A stretch of 6,054 nt of DNA, from NCBI GenBank assembly GCA_016287975.1, contig JAEEXV010000019.1, positions 1 through 6,054 of the forward strand, written 5' to 3'. The notes beneath the pieces were generated by a model. The model saw only the letters and a program-made list of their open reading frames with translations. It had not been told where the DNA came from and ran no database searches. The DNA comes from Lentisphaeria bacterium (lineage in GTDB: Bacteria; Verrucomicrobiota; Lentisphaeria; Oligosphaerales; Oligosphaeraceae). Positions 1 through 5,424 of the stretch are shown piece by piece; the stretch's first letter is position 1, and the number at the start of each line of letters is the position of its first letter. The position numbers and the translations under genes are program-made.

Positions 1-127
<127 letters not shown>

Positions 128-129
128 TT

Positions 130-138
130 TGCTATAAT
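130..138 (+). promoter_or_regulatory. Extended -10 promoter of the cluster
   Basis: The stretch reads TG-C-TATAAT, a perfect match to the sigma-70 extended -10 element, inside an AT-rich island (128-150) in otherwise GC-rich DNA. A 17-bp spacer would put the -35 hexamer at about 110-115, inside the GCCA repeat, where there is no TTGACA-like sequence. The extended TG may compensate. Transcription would start near 145, giving a leader of roughly 230 nt before the SPFH gene. The assignment rests on motif match and position only. Confidence 0.6.
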
Positions 139-237
139 TATATAAAAATCAAGGGGTTATTGTGCCCTGACGATTTTCAAAAACGAGTTTATAACACCTT
201 TGCGGGAGGCGTTGTCGCTCCTTTCCAGGAGTTCGTC

Positions 238-363
238 ATGACCGCCATTTGGCGATGCCGTTGGACGTTTTGGTTAATCTATTCGGCAATGCTTCACCAT
301 CTTGACGTGTCGCAAACGCGCCATTTCTCCTGGCATGAAATGGCGTTCGCGTTCAACCATTGA
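238..363 (+). CDS. Possible 41-residue leader ORF (doubtful)
   Basis: An ATG at 238 is preceded by AGGAG (227-231) at six-base spacing, a plausible ribosome binding site. The ORF stops 14 bp before the SPFH start. The predicted peptide is rich in Trp, His and Phe, contains a short hydrophobic run (about residues 9-20), and matches no family I recognise. Its codon use does not show the strong third-position G/C bias of the downstream genes, which argues against it. It could be a translated leader peptide coupled to the next gene or a chance ORF. A longer version using TTG at 160 has no good ribosome binding site. Confidence 0.2.
   Translation: MTAIWRCRWTFWLIYSAMLHHLDVSQTRHFSWHEMAFAFNH
319..345. 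promoter_or_regulatory. Inverted repeat in the leader
   Basis: CGCCATTT (319-326) and AAATGGCG (338-345) are perfect 8-bp arms around an 11-nt loop, ending 22 bp before the SPFH ribosome binding site. A further CGCCATTT lies at 243-250, where it sits in a tighter palindrome (CGCCA-tt-TGGCG, 243-254). The hairpin has no following T-run, so it is not an intrinsic terminator. It could be an operator or an mRNA structure affecting translation of the SPFH gene. Confidence 0.35.
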
Positions 364-366
364 GGC

Positions 367-372
367 AAGGAG
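367..372 (+). promoter_or_regulatory. Ribosome binding site that sets the SPFH start
   Basis: AAGGAG lies five bases before the ATG at 378. The in-frame TTG at 360 lies upstream of this site and would use it as codons, so the ATG is the preferred start. Confidence 0.75.
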
Positions 373-377
373 AGAAG

Positions 378-1643
378 ATGTCTTCACCGATTGTCCAGAT
401 CATTCAGTACGAGGGAGACAACAGCACGTTTATCTGGAAACATCCGTGCGAGGATTTCCACACGGGGAGCCAGTTGGTTGTGCACGAGTCGCAGGAGGCG
501 GTGTTCTTCATGAACGGCCAGGCTTTGGACAGCTTCGGCCCAGGTCGTCATACGCTGACCACGCAGAACATGCCGATCGCAGGAGGCTTCTTTCGGCGCG
601 CGAGCGGGGATGAGACGCCGTTTCACTGCGAGGTCTATTTCATCAACAAGACCGAGCAGATGGCGATCAAGTGGGGGACGGACACCAAGATGGAGTATGT
701 GGAGCCGACCTACGGATTCCCGTTGCAGCTGGGCGCCTGCGGGGAGATGAATGTCCGTTTGGAGGACGGGCGGAAGCTGCTGGTCAAGGTCGTTGGGACG
801 GAGCGGTCGTTCACACAGGCGCAGTTGGTTCAGAAGTTCCGGGCGTTCCTGATGATCCGGCTCAAGCCTTATCTGGTCTCGCTGATTAAGGAGAACCGGA
901 TCAGCGTTTTCGAAATCGACGAGCACCTTCAGACGATTTCGGAGGCGCTGAGGACGGCCCTCGTACCGGACTTCCAGGACTACGGGTTGTCGCTTGAGCG
1001 TTTCTTCGTCACCACGGTCATCAAGCCGGAGGAGGACAAGAACTACCGGCGCTTCAAGGAGATCCATTTTCGGCAGTATGCGGATGTTGCGGAGGCGCGG
1101 CTGCGTCAGCAGGTCGGGGTCATCGACCAGCAGACCGCCGCGCAGAAGATGGTCATTGAGGCGCAGGGGATCGCGCAGAAGCGCGCGCTGGAAGGCTACA
1201 CCTATCAGGACGAGCGGGGGTTCGACGTGGCGGAGCGCGTGGCGGGCAACCAGGCGGTCGGGCAGTTCACGAATCTGGGCGTCGGCATGGGCATGATCAC
1301 AGGCATCGGCGGCACGGTCGGCGGTCAGGTCGGCGGCATCCTCCAGAACGCGCTGGCCCCGAAGGCAACGACGCCCGGTCCTGCGTCGGCGCAGGCATCG
1401 GGGAAATGTGCGAAATGCGGTGCGGTGCTTCCGGAGGGGGCCAAGTTCTGCCTGGAGTGCGGGGAGAAGGTCATCGCTCCTGCGGCGGCGGTGACCTGTC
1501 CCAAGTGCGGGGCGAAGGTCCAGGGCGGCAAGTTCTGTCCTGAATGCGGCGCACCGCTCACGCCGCCGGTCTGCCCGAAGTGCGGGAAAGAGGTTCTTCC
1601 CGGTGCCAAATTCTGCCCCGAATGCGGGGAAAAACTATCCTAA
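378..1643 (+). CDS. SPFH-domain (YdjI/'virion core'-like) protein with three zinc ribbons
   Basis: The product is 421 residues long. Residues about 15-230 resemble the bacterial SPFH family typified by Bacillus subtilis YdjI: an N-terminal IVQIIQYEG, a FFRRASG...EVYFINKTEQMAIKWGT stretch (about 71-101), and a final ERFFVTTVIKPEED (about 207-220). A Glu/Gln/Ala-rich helical arm follows (about 225-290), then a glycine-rich linker (299-321). The C-terminus carries three zinc ribbons with cysteine pairs at 344/347+358/361, 374/377+387/390 and 399/402+413/416. SPFH proteins (stomatin, flotillin and relatives) oligomerise at membranes and organise partner proteins; YdjI relatives are linked to membrane stress. 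There is no transmembrane helix or signal peptide, so it is probably a cytoplasmic peripheral membrane protein. It is the first gene of the cluster, 14 bp before a four-helix membrane protein, which suggests a joint membrane complex. That role is inferred from family and context. Confidence 0.85.
   Translation: MSSPIVQIIQYEGDNSTFIWKHPCEDFHTGSQLVVHESQEAVFFMNGQALDSFGPGRHTLTTQNMPIAGGFFRRASGDETPFHCEVYFINKTEQMAIKWGTDTKMEYVEPTYGFPLQLGACGEMNVRLEDGRKLLVKVVGTERSFTQAQLVQKFRAFLMIRLKPYLVSLIKENRISVFEIDEHLQTISEALRTALVPDFQDYGLSLERFFVTTVIKPEEDKNYRRFKEIHFRQYADVAEARLRQQVGVIDQQTAAQKMVIEAQGIAQKRALEGYTYQDERGFDVAERVAGNQAVGQFTNLGVGMGMITGIGGTVGGQVGGILQNALAPKATTPGPASAQASGKCAKCGAVLPEGAKFCLECGEKVIAPAAAVTCPKCGAKVQGGKFCPECGAPLTPPVCPKCGKEVLPGAKFCPECGEKLS
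1407..1625 (+). repeat. Triplicated zinc-ribbon coding units in the SPFH gene
   Basis: Three copies of a roughly 17-18-residue C-x2-C...KFC-x2-C unit lie at 1407-1460, 1497-1547 and 1572-1625. All share the GxKFCxECG core. They are similar in DNA as well as protein, consistent with internal duplication. Linkers are rich in Ala, Pro and Val. Each unit can bind one zinc ion, and adjacent units may pair as double zinc ribbons. Confidence 0.85.
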
Positions 1644-1657
1644 GTTAGGAGTACGAC

Positions 1658-2338
1658 ATGACAACGCAGCAGCAACGCATTCTGGTCGGGGGGCTGATCG
1701 GCGCGGCCGTGCCCACGGCCGTCTTCCTTCTCATCCCAAAGGACGCGCTGATTGTCACGCTCTTCCTTTTTCTCCTGCTGTCGGTGGTGGTTGCCGTGGC
1801 GGCCCTGTGGCAACTCAGCCAGGCGAACCGCGAGACCTACCTGACCACGCTGGCGTTCCCGCTTGCCCTCAAGGGCTTCCTTGCGCTGGAGGCGGGGATG
1901 GCGGTGGCCTTCTGCGCTCTGCATCTGTCGGGCGGCTGGAGCATTCCCGTGACTTGGTATGCCGCGCTGCAGGTCGTACTCCTGGCCGTGACCGCCTGGA
2001 AACTGCTTGCCATCGGCGCCGCGAAGGAGATGATTGACGACGGCGGCGCCGGAACGAAGGCGGCGACATCCGCATGGAAACTGCTCCAGGCGGATGCGGA
2101 GGCAGTCTTGCCTTTGGCTACGCCGGAGAGCCGTCGAGAGGTCGAAGGCGTCGTGGAGGCCATCCGCTATGCCGATCCCGTCTCCGTGCCGGAGGTGTCG
2201 GCGCTGGAGGAGGAAATCCGCAGCCAAATCGTCCGGCTGAAGGAACTGGCGTCGGAGAAGAAGGAAGTCTCCGCAGTCTGCCAGGATATCCGAGACGCAG
2301 TGCGGGATCGCGCCACGCACCTGAAGGCGCTGAAGTAG
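1658..2338 (+). CDS. Four-helix membrane protein with helical cytoplasmic tail
   Basis: The 226-residue product starts at an ATG with AGGAG (1647-1651) six bases upstream. Four hydrophobic segments lie at about 8-26, 28-52, 62-90 and 96-120. Residues 120-226 are charged and helical, with likely coiled coil from about 180. The tail contains EAIRYADPVS (167-176) followed by an LEEEI helix. I recall a similar RYSDPMS...IEAQI pattern in uncharacterised four-helix membrane proteins of gut Firmicutes, but could not check this. An even number of helices places both ends on the same side, probably the cytoplasm. The enzyme or transport activity, if any, is unknown. Lying between an SPFH gene and a membrane-anchored TIR receptor, it could be a scaffold or signalling partner. 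Its last ~20 codons reappear in decayed form after the TIR gene (5319-5384), so it was part of the duplicated block. Confidence 0.8.
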   Translation: MTTQQQRILVGGLIGAAVPTAVFLLIPKDALIVTLFLFLLLSVVVAVAALWQLSQANRETYLTTLAFPLALKGFLALEAGMAVAFCALHLSGGWSIPVTWYAALQVVLLAVTAWKLLAIGAAKEMIDDGGAGTKAATSAWKLLQADAEAVLPLATPESRREVEGVVEAIRYADPVSVPEVSALEEEIRSQIVRLKELASEKKEVSAVCQDIRDAVRDRATHLKALK

Positions 2339-2366
2339 AAATGGGGGCGTGCAAGGCGTAGAAAGG

Positions 2367-2371
2367 GGAGG
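2367..2371 (+). promoter_or_regulatory. Ribosome binding site of the first TIR gene
   Basis: GGAGG lies five bases before the ATG at 2377, within the 38-bp gap after the membrane protein gene. No terminator is visible in that gap, so the two genes are probably co-transcribed. Confidence 0.7.
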
Positions 2372-2376
2372 CCGCG

Positions 2377-5292
2377 ATGGCGAAGTTGCAGTGCAAGATG
2401 TGCGGGGGGATGGTGGAGCTTGCGGAGGGCACGAGCGTCGCCGAGTGCCCGTACTGCGGGAGCACGACGACCTTCCCGAAGGCGACGGACGAGCGGGTGG
2501 AGCGGCTGTATGCCCGCGCCGAGCACTTTCGCCAGGTGAGCGAGTTCGACAAGGCGGTCGCGGCATACGAGGAGATTGTTCGCGATAACCCCGACGACGC
2601 GGAGGCGTACTGGGGGCTGGTGCTCTCGCGTTTTGGCATCGAGTATGTGGAGGATCCGGTGTCGCACGAGCGCGTGCCTACGTGCCATCGTGTGCAGTAC
2701 GACTCCATCCTCGCGGACGCGGACTATCTTGTCGCGCTGGAGAAGGCGGGGGCGGCGGAGCATGACGTTTACGAGACGGAGGCCAAGAGGATCGCGGAGA
2801 TCCAGAAGGGCATTCTGGCGATCTCCGCGCAGGAGAAACCCTTTGACGTCTTCATCTGCTACAAGGAGACGACGGAGGGGGGGAGCCGGACGAAGGATTC
2901 GGTGACGGCGCAGGAGATCTACTACCAGTTGACGAACCAGGGGTACAAGGTCTTCTTCGCGCGGATCACGCTGGAGGGCAAGCTGGGGCAGCAGTACGAG
3001 CCGTACATCTTTGCGGCCTTGAACTCCGCGAAGGTTATGCTGGTCATCGGGTCGAGGCGGGAGTACTTCAACGCCGTTTGGGTGAGGAACGAGTGGAGCC
3101 GCTTCCTGGCGCTCATGAAGCAGGACCATGCGCGTCTGCTGATTCCCTGCTATTGCGACATGGACGCCTACGACCTCCCCGACGAGTTGTCGATGCTGCA
3201 GTCGCAGGACATGTCGAAGATTGGATTCATCCAGGACCTCTTGCACGGCATCCAGAAGGTCGTTCCCAACGAGAAGACTTCCGGGGGGGCGGCATCGGCG
3301 AAGACTGCGGTCTCTTCGGAGGTGGCGCCTCTGTTAAAGCGCATCCGTCTTTTCCTAGATGCACAGGACTTTGAGCAGGCAAGGGCATACTGCGATCGCG
3401 TGCTGGACCGGGTCCCCGAGAACGCCGAGGCTTATCTGCTTCGGCTTATGGCGGAGAAAAGGGTGTGCAACGAAGAAAAGTTGTGCGCCATTTCGGATTG
3501 GCTTGGAACCCTTCATTCCTTCAAACTCGCCATGAAATTCGCGGATGCGTCGATGAAATCTCGTCTCGAGGCTTTGGCGAAAGCACAGATGGATGAGCGC
3601 AAACTTGGAGAACTGAAGACGAAATTCAAGAGTGCCTCCACGAGGGAGGATTACCAGAAGCTTGCCACCCGCTTCGCCGAATTGGGTGAATCCGGGGAGG
3701 CGGAGGAGTATCGGCGGAAATGTGAGGAATGGGTGCGCGAGTTTGAGGCGGCAGCCGCAGCGACATACCGCAAAAAATGCGACGAGGCGTTGCGGATGCA
3801 GGACACGGATGCCGCGCCGGAGGCATGGGAGTCTTTGGCCCAGGAATTCGATGGGATGCGGAAGGAGGTCCCGAAGGCGGCAGACGCCGCCACGCAGTGT
3901 CGGGAGATGGCGTGGCAGATTAGATATGCAGAGTATCAGAGGAAGTGCGATGAGGCGAAACGGATGCAGGTGACAGAGGTGGGGGGTGAAGCATTGGAAG
4001 CGCTGGCCTTGGATTTTGAGAAAATGAAGGAAAAGATTCCCGAGGCGACGGAGATGGCGCATCAACTGAGATATGGTTATGCTCAGAGACTGAAGGCGGA
4101 CAGGCGTTATGGTGAGGCTGTCGAATGGTTCAAACGGCTCCCCGATGGTTATTCCGATGCCGCAGACCTGGTTCAGAAATGTTATACGTTGGAGTGGAGG
4201 AGCCGAATCAAGTGGATTGGTCTCGTGGCCGCGGCTGTCTTTGCGCTTCTTTTGGTGGTTTTCATCATTTGCAACGTCGTTCAGTCGATAAAAATCCGCG
4301 AGTTGATGTCCGAAGCGGAAATGGCGGAACGGCAAGGGGATTGGCAGAAGATGGAAAACGTGGCGTCCGGCGCTCTGGCAGACTTTTCCAGAAAAGATGC
4401 CGATGCGGTTCGCGTACGTGCCGATAAATTGCATATTCGGAAATTGTTGGATGAAGCAGATGTTGCCGAACGGCAGGGTGATTGGCAGACGATGGAGCGT
4501 CTGGCAGATGAACTGCTTACGTTGTCAACGGCGGATTCCGATGCGGTTCAGAGACGTGCCGATAAACTGAATGGTGGTCTGACATTGACATTGTCCGGCA
4601 AAGAGAGACTGAGGATGAAGCACATACCGAAAGGGACATTCATGATGGGGAGCCCCACTGCGGAGGCCGGGCGGCACGACGACGAGGGCCGGCACCGGGT
4701 GACGATTTCGCGGGAGTTCTGGCTGGGGGAGACGGAGGTCACACAGGCGCAATGGGAGGCGGTGATGGGGGGGACCCCGTCGCATTTCAAGGGCGACAAC
4801 CTGCCCGTGGAGCAGGTCTCCTGGGACGACGCGAAGCGCTTCTGCGGACGGCTGAACGGCAATTCCTCCATCCGGCGCCCGGAGGGCTATCGCTTCGACC
4901 TGCCGACCGAGGCGCAGTGGGAGTTTGCCGCGCGCGGCGGCGTGAAAAGCAGGAACACCATCAACAGTGGCGGCAATGACGTGTCCCGGGTGGCGTGGTA
5001 CAGCGGCAATTCCGGCGGCAAAACGCATCCCGTGCGGGGGAAGGAGCCGAACGAGCTGGGCCTCTACGACATGAGCGGAAATGTCTGGGAGTGGTGCCGA
5101 GACTGGTACGGGTCCTACGGCAGGTACAACACCGACCCGAAAGGCCCGAGCTCGGGCTTGACCCGGGTGAATCGGGGCGGCAGCTGGCGCGGCGACGTCC
5201 GCGGCTGCCGCGCGGCGCTCCGCAACGACGACTCGCCGGGTGCCCGCGGCTACAACCTCGGCTTCCGCCTCGCTCTGGTGCGAGACCAATAG
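2377..5292 (+). CDS. Zinc ribbon-TPR-TIR-transmembrane-FGE receptor-like protein
   Basis: The product is 971 residues long. Domains in order: zinc ribbon (C6, C9, C24, C27); TPR-like helices (about 41-150, EFDKAVAAYEEIVRDNPDDAEAYWGL); TIR domain (about 155-290) opening with PFDVFICYKE and carrying GQQYEPYIFAALNSAKVMLVI, where E208 is the best candidate for the NADase glutamate; helical repeats (about 315-605) with two 56-residue units starting at 464 and 520; one membrane helix (613-635); two 47-residue stalk repeats (640-731); and an FGE/SUMF1-like domain (about 742-969). RSRIK before the helix favours N-terminus inside and FGE outside. The front half matches a zinc-ribbon TIR family I recall from gut Firmicutes. 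The FGE end lacks the paired cysteines of catalytic formylglycine-generating enzymes, so it more likely binds a ligand. The last 39 residues look like a DGR variable region. The role is probably a membrane sensor with a cytoplasmic NAD+-cleaving or signalling domain. Domain calls are strong; function is inferred. Confidence 0.88.
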   Translation: MAKLQCKMCGGMVELAEGTSVAECPYCGSTTTFPKATDERVERLYARAEHFRQVSEFDKAVAAYEEIVRDNPDDAEAYWGLVLSRFGIEYVEDPVSHERVPTCHRVQYDSILADADYLVALEKAGAAEHDVYETEAKRIAEIQKGILAISAQEKPFDVFICYKETTEGGSRTKDSVTAQEIYYQLTNQGYKVFFARITLEGKLGQQYEPYIFAALNSAKVMLVIGSRREYFNAVWVRNEWSRFLALMKQDHARLLIPCYCDMDAYDLPDELSMLQSQDMSKIGFIQDLLHGIQKVVPNEKTSGGAASAKTAVSSEVAPLLKRIRLFLDAQDFEQARAYCDRVLDRVPENAEAYLLRLMAEKRVCNEEKLCAISDWLGTLHSFKLAMKFADASMKSRLEALAKAQMDERKLGELKTKFKSASTREDYQKLATRFAELGESGEAEEYRRKCEEWVREFEAAAAATYRKKCDEALRMQDTDAAPEAWESLAQEFDGMRKEVPKAADAATQCREMAWQIRYAEYQRKCDEAKRMQVTEVGGEALEALALDFEKMKEKIPEATEMAHQLRYGYAQRLKADRRYGEAVEWFKRLPDGYSDAADLVQKCYTLEWRSRIKWIGLVAAAVFALLLVVFIICNVVQSIKIRELMSEAEMAERQGDWQKMENVASGALADFSRKDADAVRVRADKLHIRKLLDEADVAERQGDWQTMERLADELLTLSTADSDAVQRRADKLNGGLTLTLSGKERLRMKHIPKGTFMMGSPTAEAGRHDDEGRHRVTISREFWLGETEVTQAQWEAVMGGTPSHFKGDNLPVEQVSWDDAKRFCGRLNGNSSIRRPEGYRFDLPTEAQWEFAARGGVKSRNTINSGGNDVSRVAWYSGNSGGKTHPVRGKEPNELGLYDMSGNVWEWCRDWYGSYGRYNTDPKGPSSGLTRVNRGGSWRGDVRGCRAALRNDDSPGARGYNLGFRLALVRDQ
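3766..4080 (+). repeat. Internal 56-residue helical repeat in the TIR protein
   Basis: Residues 464-519 and 520 to about 568 align. Both begin Y-x-x-K-C-D-E-A-x-R-M-Q, continue with E-A-x-E-x-L-A-x-x-F-x-x-M-x-x-x-x-P and end near a QxRY motif. A partial earlier unit (YRRKCEEW, 445-452) suggests a third degenerate copy. These are likely cytoplasmic helical hairpins that space the TIR domain from the membrane or support oligomerisation. Confidence 0.65.
4213..4281 (+). other. Single transmembrane segment of the TIR protein
   Basis: Residues 613-635 form an uninterrupted hydrophobic stretch of about 23 residues (WIGLVAAAVFALLLVVFI, then ICNVV). R608, R610 and K612 lie just before it. By the positive-inside rule the N-terminal TIR half is cytoplasmic and the C-terminal FGE half is periplasmic or external. 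No N-terminal signal peptide is present, so this would act as an internal signal anchor. Confidence 0.75.
4294..4567 (+). repeat. Two 47-residue stalk repeats between the membrane helix and FGE
   Basis: The unit starting at 4294 (I640) and the unit starting at 4435 (I687) share I-R-x-L-(M/L)-x-E-A-(E/D)-(M/V)-AERQGDWQ at the front and DAV-x-(V/R)-RADKL at the back. The period is 141 bp. DNA similarity is also evident, so this is a recent internal duplication. They probably form a short helical stalk outside the membrane. Confidence 0.75.
5167..5283 (+). other. Candidate DGR variable region at the C-terminus of the FGE domain
   Basis: Residues 931-969 have the layout RGGSW-x6-CRAA-x-RN-x2-SP-x2-R-x3-LGFRLAL, the arrangement I recall for DGR-diversified FGE/C-type-lectin proteins, in which the x positions are the variable ones. 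Codons at these positions are CGC, GGC, GAC, GTC, CGC, GGC, CTC, GAC, GAC, GGT, GCC, GGC, TAC and AAC. All but one end in C, as expected if AAC template codons were mutated at the two adenines. Neighbouring parts of the gene use G-ending codons freely (GAG, AAG, GCG, CTG). No template repeat or reverse transcriptase is in the window. Ordinary FGE domains also end in GGSW...LGFR, so this is a candidate only. Confidence 0.45.
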
Positions 5293-5300
5293 GAATTGGT
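5285..5300. promoter_or_regulatory. Hairpin/cruciform at the stop codon downstream of the candidate variable region
   Basis: ACCAAT (5285-5290) and ATTGGT (5295-5300) form a perfect 6-bp stem with a 4-nt AGGA loop, overlapping the TAG stop at 5290-5292. DGR target genes often carry a short hairpin with a 4-nt loop just 3' of the variable region, which aids retrohoming. This one is in the expected place but is AT-richer and shorter than typical ones. There is no U-tract, so it is a poor intrinsic terminator. Confidence 0.4.
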
Positions 5301-5424
5301 GTTGGCGAAAAGTTACCTTGCCAGGAAGGTCAGGCGATCCGGGAGGCGATGCGGAATCGCGCTAGCCACCTGAAGGCGCTGAAGGAAAGGATAGTTGACG
5401 AGGCGTGGACAAGGAAGGCTGGTG
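5293..5424 (+). other. Gap between the two TIR genes
   Basis: The 132 bp hold the second arm of the stop-codon hairpin, a junction stretch (5301-5318) with no visible match elsewhere in the window, the membrane-protein remnant (5319-5384), and a 40-bp leader with AAGGA (5411-5415) before the second TIR start. I see no promoter-like -35/-10 pair and no T-run terminator. The second TIR gene may therefore be transcribed from the same promoter as the first. Confidence 0.5.
5319..5384 (+). pseudogene. Remnant of the 3' end of a second four-helix membrane protein gene
   Basis: In the frame starting TGC at 5319 the DNA reads CQEGQAIREAMRNRASHLKALK. This aligns with the last residues of the membrane protein at 1658-2338 (CQDIRDAVRDRATHLKALK), with three extra residues near the front. 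There is no start codon and no upstream part of the gene, and the stop that follows the LKALK codons in the intact copy is absent here. The DNA is more diverged from its parent than the following TIR gene is. It marks the left part of a tandem duplication that carried membrane-protein end plus TIR gene. Confidence 0.7.

Larger units (their letters stand above)
139..377 (+). other. Leader / intergenic region before the SPFH gene
   Basis: About 240 bp separate the predicted promoter from the first convincing start codon. The base composition is nearer 50% GC than that of the genes. It contains three occurrences of CGCCATTT or its reverse complement (243-250, 319-326, 338-345), two of which form a hairpin, and one short ORF. 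I see no tRNA, no recognisable riboswitch and no intrinsic terminator with a U-tract. The frame that begins in the GCCA repeat remains open to a TGA at 361-363. Confidence 0.5.

Noticed and set aside
360..377. TTG start giving a six-residue longer SPFH protein
   Set aside because: The Shine-Dalgarno sequence lies inside this extension and is ideally spaced for the ATG at 378.
1640..2566. 308-codon minus-strand ORF opposite the four-helix membrane protein
   Set aside because: Low-complexity Arg/Pro/Ser composition typical of antisense to GC-rich genes; the plus-strand gene has membrane helices and a clear ribosome binding site.
2167..3246. 359-codon minus-strand ORF opposite the membrane-protein/TIR junction
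   Set aside because: It is a shadow of strongly biased plus-strand codons: Arg/Leu/His-rich, no recognisable domain, no ribosome binding site, and it spans two well-supported genes.
3355..4434. 359-codon minus-strand ORF opposite the middle of the TIR gene
   Set aside because: It lies fully antisense to the helical/transmembrane part of the real gene and shows no domain or translation signal.
4525..5289. 254-codon minus-strand ORF opposite the FGE domain
   Set aside because: Composition is Ala/Val/Pro/Arg-rich with no domain; the plus strand encodes an unmistakable FGE fold.
5285..5330. Intrinsic terminator after the first TIR gene
   Set aside because: The hairpin at 5285-5300 and a weaker ACCTT/AAGGT pair (5315-5330) are not followed by a T-run.
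5293..5424. DGR template repeat or reverse transcriptase between the two TIR genes
   Set aside because: The gap is only 132 bp and matches the membrane-protein tail rather than the FGE C-terminus; no reverse-transcriptase motif occurs in any frame of the window.
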